Shown piece by piece: positions 8,471-16,765 of a DNA stretch of 64,000 bases. The stretch lies in contig JBKBOU010000002.1 of assembly GCA_046293395.1 (NCBI GenBank), forward strand, positions 620,001 through 684,000, read 5' to 3'. The notes under the pieces are model-generated. The model searched no databases and was not told the DNA's origin. It was given only the letters and a program-made list of their open reading frames with translations. Each line of letters opens with the position of its first letter. Position 1 is the stretch's first letter. The DNA is from CAYNRA01 sp046293395. Its GTDB lineage: Bacteria; Bacteroidota; Bacteroidia; Cytophagales; Spirosomataceae. The translations under genes and the position numbers were made by a program.

Positions 8471-8478
8471 CAAAATTA
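8471..8478 (-). promoter_or_regulatory. Bacteroidota -7 promoter element for the DUF3127 gene
   Basis: On the minus strand the bases read TAATTTTG, a TAnnTTTG match, 30 nt upstream of the ATG at 8440. Confidence 0.5.
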
Positions 8479-8492
8479 CCAATTTTTGAGAC

Positions 8493-9590
8493 ATGTCACG
8501 TTACGAATGGATAAAACTCCTTTCCTCGTATCAAATTTCTGAGCCGTCTTCTCCGCATGTTGGTCTTTTTCCAATGACCAGAACCCACGTTTCCAGGCTT
8601 TACCAAAGGCAAGATTTCTGCTTGTTTGGGAGCGCCTCCATTGCCTATATTTTACTCGATTTGTTTCCTTACCTCACACACGAAGAACAAATCTTAGTCA
8701 CAGAAATACATCAAAATATTCGCGCAATCTATCCAGCTTATCAAAATGCACTCGGTCGAAAAACCTATAATTTTTGGCAAACAAAACCACCCACAGCCTT
8801 TCCGAATGGGTATTTTCTTCACCGATTTGCACATTTTAGACTTCCTGACGACCTAGACGACACAGCGCTGGTAGTACTTACATCTGAACCTGACCAAATT
8901 GAAACCTACTCGCTTGCTCAAGTATTTACGGGGCAATATCAAAAACAGAAGTTCCCAGAAATACACAACTCGTATTATACATTTTTGCCCGACGAAGATG
9001 CTATTTATCAGACATGGTTTGGCGAAAAAATGCCCTTGGAATTTGACTTTTGCGTTCTATGCAATTGGATGACCTACGCATTACGACACGTAAAAACCTT
9101 CCAAGGTTCGGATTTGGCTACTTTGCAGTTTATTCAGACACAACTTCGAACGGGTAAATGGCTGACTAATCCTTTTGACATCTCAAGACATTACGGAACT
9201 TCTTACTGGATTGCCTATTATTTCGCGCGTTTATACAAAGCACATCCCACTTATTTTTCAGATGACTTGGTAGAAGGTGTTCGGGATTACTGCTTTTCTC
9301 AAATACAAACATCTGCTTTTCAGAAAATGAAGGATGTCATTTGGTTGCTTGCTTACTTGAAATTAGGTGGACACTGGGCAAAAGAAGTTGCGCCTTCCCT
9401 ATTGATTCATAAAGAAAAATTTCCTGTATTTTTAGGTGCTTTTTTAGCTCCATATACACACAGAGTTCCTGCTGTTTGGGTGCGTGCAAAGGGAACTCGC
9501 CTCGAGTGGTTTTCCGAAGCGCTGAATCTCGCTTTTCTCTTGGAAACAAATATCTTACTCAATACAAGCACACAGTCTCAACAGAAATAG
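8493..9590 (+). CDS. Uncharacterised alpha-helical protein with a DxDDTA motif
   Basis: 365 residues, no signal peptide, no membrane segment. I do not recognise the family. The sequence is rich in aromatic residues and predicted helices. At residues 120-125 it carries DLDDTA, the form of the catalytic DxDDTA motif of class II terpene cyclases such as squalene-hopene cyclase, preceded by FRLPD. At 365 residues it is much shorter than those enzymes and no QW repeats are visible. It may be a reduced helical-toroid protein or a chance match. The 3' end overlaps the convergent nitrilase gene by 32 nt. Confidence 0.7.
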   Translation: MSRYEWIKLLSSYQISEPSSPHVGLFPMTRTHVSRLYQRQDFCLFGSASIAYILLDLFPYLTHEEQILVTEIHQNIRAIYPAYQNALGRKTYNFWQTKPPTAFPNGYFLHRFAHFRLPDDLDDTALVVLTSEPDQIETYSLAQVFTGQYQKQKFPEIHNSYYTFLPDEDAIYQTWFGEKMPLEFDFCVLCNWMTYALRHVKTFQGSDLATLQFIQTQLRTGKWLTNPFDISRHYGTSYWIAYYFARLYKAHPTYFSDDLVEGVRDYCFSQIQTSAFQKMKDVIWLLAYLKLGGHWAKEVAPSLLIHKEKFPVFLGAFLAPYTHRVPAVWVRAKGTRLEWFSEALNLAFLLETNILLNTSTQSQQK

Positions 9591-10452
9591 ATGAAGACAC
9601 CCGCGAAAGCCATTGATTCGTATCCTCAAAATTTAATACTTGACCGTCTTTTCGAACATTCTCCAATAATGAAAAATCCAACGATTGAACTAGCCAACCA
9701 GGAATCTGCTCTTCAGATTGAGCGATAATGCCCGTTTCCGGGAACCCCTTATCGGGCGTGGCATAAAAGGCAGTATATCCAAAGTTAATGTCAACAGCCT
9801 CTGACCACGGCGCATCCTTAATCGTCTGAGAAACAGCTATATATATCTGATTTTCAAGTGCTCTAGCACGCGCTCCTACATGGACACGTGTAGCGCCACG
9901 GCGTGCTTCTGTACAACTTGGCGCTACAATAAGTTGCGCACCAGCCCGAGCAAGTTGTGCAGATGCCACCGGAAATTCTGTGTCATAGCAAATTTGTATG
10001 CCAAATTTACCTGTTGGAATCTCGAAAACACGCAACATAGGAACACCCGAAGTCACACCCCAAATTTCATTTTCAAATCGGGTCATCCATGCTTTATCCT
10101 GAAAACTTTCCTTACCAGTTGGGCCAAAAACAAAGACGCGATTTACCGGCTTGCCGCCATCCCAAATAGGAATTGAAGGACACACGATGGTTACATGAAA
10201 GCGAATAGCCAATTGCTGAAATACCTCTTTGAAAAAAGGCAAAAAATCTGTCATCCATCTGATTTGCTCCTTGATGTCTTGCTGAATTTCTGTGGGCGCA
10301 AAACTGATGACTTCCATGGAGCCATACTCTGGAAAAACGAGCAACTCTGCTTTCTCCTTGGTCGCCTGTTCAATCCAACGGGTTACATGTTTTTTCCATT
10401 CATCGACGGACGAATGAAAGGTAATGGGGTAATTTGCTAGAGCTACACGCAT
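9559..10452 (-). CDS. Carbon-nitrogen hydrolase (nitrilase superfamily)
   Basis: 297-residue cytosolic amidase/nitrilase-type enzyme. The Glu-Lys-Cys triad is visible: Glu in LLVFPEYGS (about residue 42), Lys in QDKAWMTRFE (about 127) and Cys in GIQICYDTEFP (about 160). It cleaves non-peptide C-N bonds; the substrate is unknown. It is the last gene of a three-gene minus-strand operon, starting 2 nt after the GNAT stop codon. Nitrilase and GNAT domains are also found fused in one polypeptide in other bacteria, so the pair probably works in one pathway. Confidence 0.9.
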   Translation of the reverse strand: MRVALANYPITFHSSVDEWKKHVTRWIEQATKEKAELLVFPEYGSMEVISFAPTEIQQDIKEQIRWMTDFLPFFKEVFQQLAIRFHVTIVCPSIPIWDGGKPVNRVFVFGPTGKESFQDKAWMTRFENEIWGVTSGVPMLRVFEIPTGKFGIQICYDTEFPVASAQLARAGAQLIVAPSCTEARRGATRVHVGARARALENQIYIAVSQTIKDAPWSEAVDINFGYTAFYATPDKGFPETGIIAQSEEQIPGWLVQSLDFSLLENVRKDGQVLNFEDTNQWLSRVSSSISVETVCLY

Positions 10453-10454
10453 TG

Positions 10455-11060
10455 TTACGAATAGAGAGAATGTGTCCAGAAAGTTAATTTTTTTCTTGTT
10501 TCAGCTGTTTCATTTAGGTCTTGCCAAGCCATTTCGCAAACCAAATGAGGTTGTTTCATGTAGCCTCTTTTCTCCCAAAAAAAGTCGTTTTTGCGGTACG
10601 ATATGGGGCGGAGCGGATGGTCTAATGGGCGTTCTACTGCACAGAAGCAGGTTTTTTGACATGATTTTAATGAACGTGCAAATGCCTCTCGTTCATCAAA
10701 AAACACATGCCCCCAGCCACGCCCTCTGTACTCAGGTAACAGGATACTTTCGCCAAAATAGAAAAAATCGGATAGCGGAAGATTTGCTTCAAGAAATGGT
10801 TTCTGGATAACCTCCATTTCATCTTCAAGCGGCAAACCAGTTGTTGCACCGACCAACGCACCGTTTACATAGACACCAAAAACAAATGCCTTTTTTGTGT
10901 GTACATAGCGTTGTAAATAGTCTTTTTCGTACGCGATGCTGCCAGCATAGAGATACGGAAATTCCTTGAAAACGGTAATCCGAAGGTGCGCCAAATCCAA
11001 GAGAATATCTTCTATTTCTTCGCCAACTTTGCGAACAAAAACGATGGATTCATTTTTCAT
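10455..11060 (-). CDS. GNAT family N-acetyltransferase
   Basis: 201 residues. The acetyl-CoA-binding motif A appears as ESILLPEYRGRGWGHVFF (R-G-x-G type, about residues 103-120). It probably transfers an acyl group from CoA to an amine. Its ATG overlaps the stop of the NTF2-like gene (ATGA) and its stop is 2 nt before the nitrilase start, so all three are one operon. In fused homologues the GNAT domain precedes the nitrilase domain, the same order as here. Substrate unknown. Confidence 0.85.
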   Translation of the reverse strand: MKNESIVFVRKVGEEIEDILLDLAHLRITVFKEFPYLYAGSIAYEKDYLQRYVHTKKAFVFGVYVNGALVGATTGLPLEDEMEVIQKPFLEANLPLSDFFYFGESILLPEYRGRGWGHVFFDEREAFARSLKSCQKTCFCAVERPLDHPLRPISYRKNDFFWEKRGYMKQPHLVCEMAWQDLNETAETRKKLTFWTHSLYS

Positions 11061-11458
11061 TTAGACACGAGTTCTATCCAAAGTGGTAGGTTATAGTACG
11101 TGGTAATTCGGGTAATTTTTCCGTTTTTTATTTCTAAGAAAGCACCGGCAGGTAGTATATATGTTTGGCCGTATGCGGCAGGAAGCCCTTCTTCAGCCTG
11201 TTTGTAAATCCCGTGTACTGTAAATTCACACGCAAAGCGGTTGCCGGAATCATCCGAAAGAAACGTAATATCTTTCAAGGTTTCTTCGTAAGCTGAGTCC
11301 ATTTTCTCAAGAAACGAGCGAAAGAGCTCTTTTCCGAGGCGTGGTTCACCTTGATTGGGTTCATGGCGAATATCATCTGCTGTTAATTCGAGCATTCCTG
11401 CCCAGTTTTTAGCATTAAAATGTGCGTAATATTCTTCAATTATGCTGCGATTTGACAT
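11057..11458 (-). CDS. NTF2-like / SnoaL-like protein, ketosteroid-isomerase-related
   Basis: 133 residues of the cone-shaped NTF2-like fold. It starts with the typical helix IEEYYAHFNAKNWAGML, has ADDIRHEPNQGEPRLGKE at the pocket entrance, and ends with a beta-strand pair (FLEIKNGKITRITTYYN). Members are enzymes or binding proteins for small hydrophobic or polar ligands. It is first in the NTF2-GNAT-nitrilase operon, with a 4-nt overlap to GNAT, so it may bind or isomerise the common substrate; that is inference. Confidence 0.85.
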   Translation of the reverse strand: MSNRSIIEEYYAHFNAKNWAGMLELTADDIRHEPNQGEPRLGKELFRSFLEKMDSAYEETLKDITFLSDDSGNRFACEFTVHGIYKQAEEGLPAAYGQTYILPAGAFLEIKNGKITRITTYYNLPLWIELVSK

Positions 11459-11552
11459 ACGGTATGTGGTAAATTAAATGGGTATTTCAATCAAATAAAC
11501 GGTAAAATTAACAAGAGTTTTAGGTTTCGCCTATTTCCAAGACGGATATTCC

Positions 11553-11560
11553 TACCTTTG
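11553..11560 (+). promoter_or_regulatory. Bacteroidota -7 promoter element directly before the helicase start
   Basis: TACCTTTG is a full TAnnTTTG match but ends only 3 nt before the ATG at 11564. If used, transcription would begin at or just inside the start codon, giving a leaderless message. Confidence 0.4.
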
Positions 11561-11563
11561 TGT

Positions 11564-12865
11564 ATGGAAAAACTTTGGACAAAATTAGGTATCACCGCTT
11601 TGAACTCCATGCAGGAGACAGCGATTTCAACAATTCTTACAGAAGATAACACATTGCTTTTATCACCGACAGGTTCGGGAAAAACTCTGGCGTATCTTCT
11701 TCCATTCGTCCAATTATTGAAAACAGATAACAAACAAATTCAGGCTATTATTCTTGTTCCAACGCGTGAACTGGCCCTGCAAGTAGAGTCCGTTTGGCGA
11801 AGTTTAGGAACTGGTTTTAAACTGAATGCCTTTTACGGTGGTCATACCATGGACGTAGAAATAAAGAGCTTGGCAGAGCCTCCAGCTCTACTCGTAGGCA
11901 CGCCAGGCCGTATTGCAGATCATTTTACGCGAAATACCATTGAAGCAGAATCGATTCAAACCCTTGTTTTTGATGAATTTGATAAATCTTTACAAATGGG
12001 ATTTCATGACCAGATAAGGTATATATTGGCTCAGACGCCATCACGGAAAAAACATATTTTCGTTTCAGCGACACAAGGCATTTCTCTTCCTGACTTCCTA
12101 CGGGTCGCAGATGTCAAGGTTCTCGATTATTTGAACGAGAAAGCGACAGCGGAAACTGGTTTTTCTTTGTTCCAAGTGAAAACCAACAACAAAGTGCAAG
12201 CTTTATTAGGTTTACTTGGGCAACTTTCGCCGGCTGCCACTTTGGTATTTTGTAATCAGCGAGATACCGTCGAAGATATTGCGGCTGCGTTATACCGGCA
12301 AGAAATTCCGTGCGGGATATTTCATGGGAAGATGGAGCAGATAGACCGAGAAAAGGCGCTCATACGTTTCCGGAACGGAAGTACGCGGTATTTGGTGACT
12401 ACAGATTTGGCAGCGAGAGGACTGGATATTCCAGACGTTGCGCATGTCATTCACTTTCAATTACCTGACCACGAGCAAGAATTTACCCATCGAAACGGGC
12501 GGACTGCTCGGATGAACGCGGAGGGTGCAGCCTATGTTTTAGTAACTCCAGAAGAGAAAATTCCTTATTATATTCCAGAGGATTTGGTTGAATTAAAGAT
12601 TCAGACACCTACTCGTCCGCCTAAAGCCATCGAATGGACGACCATTTACATAAGTGGAGGAAAAAAAGACAAAGTGAGTAAGATGGATATTGTGGGATTC
12701 TTTGTTCAAAAAGGGCAAATCCCGAAAGAAGCAATTGGTCGTATAGAAGTGCAAGATTTTGCGAGTTATGTAGGTGTGCGAAGTTCGGAGGTCAATCAAT
12801 TGATACAAAATATCCAATCGTACAAGATGAAAGGGAAGAAGTGGAAGATAGAAATTGCGCGGTAA
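11564..12865 (+). CDS. DbpA-like ATP-dependent RNA helicase, DEAD-box type with DEFD motif
   Basis: 433 residues. All superfamily 2 motifs are in order: Q motif (MQETA), motif I SPTGSGKT, Ia PTRELALQ, Ib TPGR, motif II DEFD (unusual; DEAD is standard), motif III SAT, motif V TTDLAARGLD and motif VI HRNGRTAR. The C-terminal ~70 residues (from ISGGKKDKVSKMDIVG) match the DbpA RNA-binding domain, which targets 23S rRNA in ribosome assembly in E. coli. Role in 50S maturation is inferred by family. ATG at 11564 is preferred to a TTG 6 nt upstream. Confidence 0.88.
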   Translation: MEKLWTKLGITALNSMQETAISTILTEDNTLLLSPTGSGKTLAYLLPFVQLLKTDNKQIQAIILVPTRELALQVESVWRSLGTGFKLNAFYGGHTMDVEIKSLAEPPALLVGTPGRIADHFTRNTIEAESIQTLVFDEFDKSLQMGFHDQIRYILAQTPSRKKHIFVSATQGISLPDFLRVADVKVLDYLNEKATAETGFSLFQVKTNNKVQALLGLLGQLSPAATLVFCNQRDTVEDIAAALYRQEIPCGIFHGKMEQIDREKALIRFRNGSTRYLVTTDLAARGLDIPDVAHVIHFQLPDHEQEFTHRNGRTARMNAEGAAYVLVTPEEKIPYYIPEDLVELKIQTPTRPPKAIEWTTIYISGGKKDKVSKMDIVGFFVQKGQIPKEAIGRIEVQDFASYVGVRSSEVNQLIQNIQSYKMKGKKWKIEIAR

Positions 12866-12914
12866 AATACACGAAAAAGATAAAATAAAGTAAAATTACG
12901 TTAAAGAGTAGCGC

Positions 12915-12945
12915 TTTGGTAATCAGAACAAATTGTATTATTTTG
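12915..12945 (+). promoter_or_regulatory. Probable promoter of the glycosyltransferase gene
   Basis: TTTG at 12915-12918, 20 nt spacer, then TATTTTG at 12939-12945. The -33 box and spacing fit Bacteroidota promoters; the -7 box is one base shorter than consensus. The start codon is at 13002. Confidence 0.4.
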
Positions 12946-13001
12946 CGATGGGAGCCTTTACAAGAGCAGATTAGTTAAAATTCAATCAACAAGTACGAAA
13001 A

Positions 13002-13961
13002 ATGTATTTCAACCAAAAACCAAGACTCCTCTTGGTCGTTCCTTGTTACAATGAGGAAGAAACCTTACAGAGCTCATTTATTCAATTGAATCAATATTTA
13101 TTGACTCTCATCGAAGAGAATGTGCTGGATAAATCTAGTAAAATTTGTTTGGTAAATGATGGAAGCATAGACAAGACGGAGCAAATTATTGATAATTTGG
13201 CGCACTCCCATAGCACAGTGTATTATGTAAAACTGGCGAGAAATTTTGGACATCAAAATGCCATTTTAGCAGGACTTCTTGAGAATATGAATAAGTTTGA
13301 CTGTTACATAACGATTGATGCTGATTTGCAAGACGATATTCATGCGATTAAACCAATGGTAGAGTCCTATATGAAAGGAAACTCTGTTGTATATGGTGTA
13401 CGAAGTGACCGAACATCAGACACTTGGTTTAAGCGATTTACTGCACAGAGTTTTTATCAAATAGTCCGTAAATTAGGTGTTCCCGTTATTTACAATCATG
13501 CTGATTTCAGATTGATTGATAACGTGGTGCTTCGATCTCTTGCCCAGTTCAATGAGTCTAATTTATTCATGCGAGGGATTATTCCACTGATTGGTTTTAA
13601 AAGTGAAAAAGTATATTACAAACGATTGGAGAGAACAGCTGGAGAAAGTAAATACCCATTGAAAAAAATGGTTCGATTTGCATGGAATGGCGTGACGTCT
13701 TTTTCTACTTTTCCCATGAAATTGGTACTTTGGTTTGGGGTTTTCAACTTTCTAATTTCGCTTGTGATTGGTTTTTATGCTATTTATAGCGTTTTAATCG
13801 GTAAGACAGTCAGTGGATGGGCATCTACCATTATACCCATTACCTTTTTCTCTGGTTCAAACATGATAGCTATTGGTTTGATAGGTGAGTATGTGGGTAA
13901 AATTTATGAGGAAGTAAAAGGAAGACCGAGGTATATTGTTAAGGAAACCAATCACGAATAA
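13002..13961 (+). CDS. Family 2 glycosyltransferase, GtrB/DPM1-like, membrane-anchored
   Basis: 319 residues. The N-terminal GT-A domain has VVPCYNEEE, the VNDGS motif and the DADLQDD catalytic cluster (about residues 107-113), followed by RTAGESKYP, all typical of polyprenyl-phosphate glycosyltransferases. Two C-terminal membrane helices (about 240-262 and 275-298) anchor it. Such enzymes load a sugar onto undecaprenyl phosphate for transfer across the membrane in surface-glycan or glycoprotein modification. No flippase or GT-C partner lies next to it. It ends at a terminator shared with the convergent permease. Confidence 0.9.
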   Translation: MYFNQKPRLLLVVPCYNEEETLQSSFIQLNQYLLTLIEENVLDKSSKICLVNDGSIDKTEQIIDNLAHSHSTVYYVKLARNFGHQNAILAGLLENMNKFDCYITIDADLQDDIHAIKPMVESYMKGNSVVYGVRSDRTSDTWFKRFTAQSFYQIVRKLGVPVIYNHADFRLIDNVVLRSLAQFNESNLFMRGIIPLIGFKSEKVYYKRLERTAGESKYPLKKMVRFAWNGVTSFSTFPMKLVLWFGVFNFLISLVIGFYAIYSVLIGKTVSGWASTIIPITFFSGSNMIAIGLIGEYVGKIYEEVKGRPRYIVKETNHE

Positions 13962-13999
13962 GTATTGCTTGTTATTTTCTGAAAGTATTTCTTCGGGCA

Positions 14000-14042
14000 C
14001 AAAAAAAGAGACAGTACCAAACAAGTACTGCCTCTTTTTTTA
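14000..14042. terminator. Bidirectional terminator
   Basis: Hairpin with A-rich left flank and arms AGAGACAGTAC / GTACTGCCTCT (one mismatch), 7-nt loop, ending in a T run. It serves the converging glycosyltransferase and permease genes. Confidence 0.85.
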
Positions 14043-14058
14043 TCGTTAAAAAGTAGGA

Positions 14059-15519
14059 TTATCCTTCTTTTTCCATCGAGTTCAAATTACTTTTTCCTCT
14101 ACTATACACGAAGTAAACGATGATGCCCAATGTACTCCAAACGATGAATGCATACCACGTATCGATTCGTAGTCTTGACATCAAGAATAAGTTAAATAGT
14201 ACGCCCATTGGGGCAACAAACCAAATGAGAGGTGCTTTGTAAGGGCGCTCAAGATCTGGTTTTTGGTATCTTAGTAAGAGTACAGCTCCAGAAATCATGG
14301 CAAAAGCGAGAAGCGTTCCAGCCGAACACATTTCCGATACCTTCTCGATAGGAGTTACTGCACTGACAACCGAGACGATAAAGCCTACGAGTAAGGTGCT
14401 TTTCCACGGTGTTTTGAACTTTGGATGAATTTCTTTGAAGAAACCAGGTAACAAACCATCTTTTGCCATACCCAAGAAAATACGTGTTTGGCCCAATAAC
14501 ATCACAAGCATTACGGATGTCAGACCAGCAACAGCAGCCAAAGTAATGATAAATACAGCCCAAGGAAGACCTGCATCAGCAAAGGCAGAAGCAACCGGAG
14601 CTTTCAAGTCCAACGTATCGTACCGAACCATTCCTGTTAAGACGAGTGAAACCAGAATATAAAGTACAGTACAAATAACCAATGACGCAATAATGGCAAA
14701 AGGAACGTCTTTTTTAGGATTGATTGCCTCACCTGCTTGAGTAGAAACAGCATCAAAACCAATATATGCAAAGAAGACAATAGTCGCAGCCGTGACGACA
14801 CCGTCCCAACCAAAAGTACTCGTACCATCGGGAGCGATGACTTTCTCAGGAATAAACGGTTTCCAGTTTTCAACATTTACATAGAAAGCCCCGACTAAAA
14901 TCACGAAAATGACAACGCTAAGTTTGATAATTACAATGATGTTGTTTGTTTTTGCCGACTCTTGAATACCACGAACTAAAACCGATGTCACTATCCAAGT
15001 GATAAAGAAGGCAGCGATATTGAATGCAGGTACAGGGCCATCTATTCCCAATTTTTCACCAGCTGTAAATGGGTCGTTCATGAGATAAGCGGGGAGTTCG
15101 ATTCCGAATAAATGCAGGAATTTTTCCAAATACCCTGACCAAGCCACTGCTACAGTTGTTGCCCCCATCATATATTCCAAAATAAGATTCCAACCGATTA
15201 GCCAAGCAAAAAATTCGCCGACGGTTCCATAAGAATAAGCATAAGCAGACCCTTCAACGGGTAAAATAGATGCAAATTCACTGTAACAAAGAGAGGCAAA
15301 AGTACATCCAATAGCAGCAATAATGAAGGAGATAGCCAAGGCTGGACCTGCAAAATTATGCGCGGCTATACCTGTTAATGTAAAAATACCTCCTCCAATG
15401 ATTGCTCCGATACCGAGCGAGGTTAAGCCCCATTTCGTGAGTACTCTTTTAAGTTCTGATTTTTTCATGTCTGCTTCATAAGCAGCCATGGGCTTTTTGC
15501 GCCAAATACTTTTTTCCAC
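14059..15519 (-). CDS. APC family amino acid permease (cationic amino acid transporter type)
   Basis: 486 residues with about twelve membrane segments. The N-terminus has the APC signature GLTSLGIGAIIGGGIFTL (about residues 31-48). The layout, including the long N-terminal tail with WRKKP and the segment EYMMGATTVAVAWSGY, fits the CAT/YhdG-type subgroup that imports amino acids with protons. It lies alone, convergent with the glycosyltransferase. The start at 15519 is GTG; I kept it because the N-terminal IWRKKP segment resembles the family, but an ATG at 15489 is possible. Confidence 0.88.
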   Translation of the reverse strand: MEKSIWRKKPMAAYEADMKKSELKRVLTKWGLTSLGIGAIIGGGIFTLTGIAAHNFAGPALAISFIIAAIGCTFASLCYSEFASILPVEGSAYAYSYGTVGEFFAWLIGWNLILEYMMGATTVAVAWSGYLEKFLHLFGIELPAYLMNDPFTAGEKLGIDGPVPAFNIAAFFITWIVTSVLVRGIQESAKTNNIIVIIKLSVVIFVILVGAFYVNVENWKPFIPEKVIAPDGTSTFGWDGVVTAATIVFFAYIGFDAVSTQAGEAINPKKDVPFAIIASLVICTVLYILVSLVLTGMVRYDTLDLKAPVASAFADAGLPWAVFIITLAAVAGLTSVMLVMLLGQTRIFLGMAKDGLLPGFFKEIHPKFKTPWKSTLLVGFIVSVVSAVTPIEKVSEMCSAGTLLAFAMISGAVLLLRYQKPDLERPYKAPLIWFVAPMGVLFNLFLMSRLRIDTWYAFIVWSTLGIIVYFVYSRGKSNLNSMEKEG

Positions 15520-15676
15520 GTTTTTAGTTTTAGAGTTGCTTTACAAATTAAAACACAAATTAAGCAAAGGTTTTTTGTTTCCTAAAAACTATTCACACTT
15601 CTTTTTCGATTCGTTTATTGTGCTTCAAAGCATAAAAAAAGAAAGTTACTTTGATTAAACGGCTGTGTACTCTTTA

Positions 15677-15706
15677 TTTGCATCTTAATTTACTTATTAT
15701 ACTTTG
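15677..15706 (+). promoter_or_regulatory. Promoter of the 15721 gene
   Basis: TTTG at 15677-15680, exactly 19 nt spacer, TACTTTG at 15700-15706. Spacing matches the Bacteroidota consensus; the -7 box lacks one of the two spacer bases. The ATG follows at 15721. Confidence 0.55.
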
Positions 15707-15720
15707 CTCAAATCAAACAA

Positions 15721-16713
15721 ATGCCTTCCCCCCAAATAGATGTTAATGTTTGTTTTTATGGGAAACCATACCATACTATTCTTGCTGTAAAAAGTTTACT
15801 GAAGTTCAGTAAACAACATATTAACAAGATTTATATTACCGTTGAAAAAAAACAACCACAACAAGATGACGCCGGTATTTTCTTGGTGAAACAAGCTTTG
15901 AAAGGTGATCCTATCGTCTATTTTCACCCTGACTATTTCTACAATTTGGGTGAGCTAGATAGTCTAAAAGCAAAAGAAAATCAAGCATACAGATACCAAA
16001 TTCCGTACCAATACGCATTGGAAAAATCTACGATGCCTTTTGTGTTTGTGATGCACAATGACTGCCTATTCCATGGTGACATGTTAGGAAAAATGTTGGA
16101 AACCATTGAGAAAAGTGACAAAGAAGTAGCTGGAATTGGTCCGATTGGGCAATGTTGGAACTGCCCTGCTTCCTTCGAAAACCTTTGTGAATCATCCAAA
16201 TTCATGGATTTTAAAAAATCTAAAGAGGATTTAATCCAACTCATGAACAGGCATTCAATACCGAGACCTGAGATAACCATGCGGTTAATCAATGAAGGAA
16301 AAACACACCCGTTGCCTGAGTGCAGACTCAACGAATACGCCTCGTTAATCAATACGAAAATATACAGAGAAAACTGTTTACCTCATGGTTCTTTGGTAAG
16401 TTACGCCGGAAATTGGGGAGGAAATGACTGGGGAACGGTCTGGTTTTACCAGATGGTCAACAAAGGTTTTCACTTTATTCACCAAAGATTAGAAGAGTTT
16501 GCCAAACACGCGCCTTTCAACGAAATGGAAAACGGTATCAGCGCGTATTCCAACAAAAATCTCTACCTAGAGTCAGAAATGCAGGCTAAGAAGTACTTGG
16601 AAGAGGTTTATTCTATTTCTTTGACTCTTTCTTTCAAAAACCAAATTTTACAGAATTTATTCTCCCTAAAAATAAAATTCAAACGAAAAATTGGTCAAAT
16701 GTTATTTGGTTAA
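15721..16713 (+). CDS. Glycosyltransferase-like protein of unknown function
   Basis: 330 residues, cytosolic. I do not recognise a named family. The start resembles a GT-A fold (strand VNVCFYGKPYHTILAVKSLL), and VFVMHNDCLFHGDM at about residues 100-113 sits where family 2 enzymes carry their metal-binding D-x-D region. A cysteine-rich stretch GQCWNCPASFENLC (about 142-155) and GNWGGNDWGTVWF (about 237-249) are conserved-looking. The C-terminus is basic. Probably a sugar transferase acting on a surface polymer, but this is weak inference. It has a well-spaced promoter of its own. Confidence 0.65.
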   Translation: MPSPQIDVNVCFYGKPYHTILAVKSLLKFSKQHINKIYITVEKKQPQQDDAGIFLVKQALKGDPIVYFHPDYFYNLGELDSLKAKENQAYRYQIPYQYALEKSTMPFVFVMHNDCLFHGDMLGKMLETIEKSDKEVAGIGPIGQCWNCPASFENLCESSKFMDFKKSKEDLIQLMNRHSIPRPEITMRLINEGKTHPLPECRLNEYASLINTKIYRENCLPHGSLVSYAGNWGGNDWGTVWFYQMVNKGFHFIHQRLEEFAKHAPFNEMENGISAYSNKNLYLESEMQAKKYLEEVYSISLTLSFKNQILQNLFSLKIKFKRKIGQMLFG

Positions 16714-16721
16714 ATCCTCCC

Positions 16722-16765
16722 AGATTTGAAGCCCCAAATTTATTGTTTGGGCTTCAAATCTTTTA
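16722..16765. terminator. Bidirectional terminator overlapping a coding end
   Basis: Arms AGATTTGAAGCCC and GGGCTTCAAATCT, followed by TTTT. The right arm is inside the last codons and stop of the convergent lipoprotein gene. Confidence 0.8.

Noticed and set aside
10472..10810. Plus-strand open frame antisense to the GNAT gene
   Set aside because: The GNAT frame has clear family motifs; the antisense frame has none.
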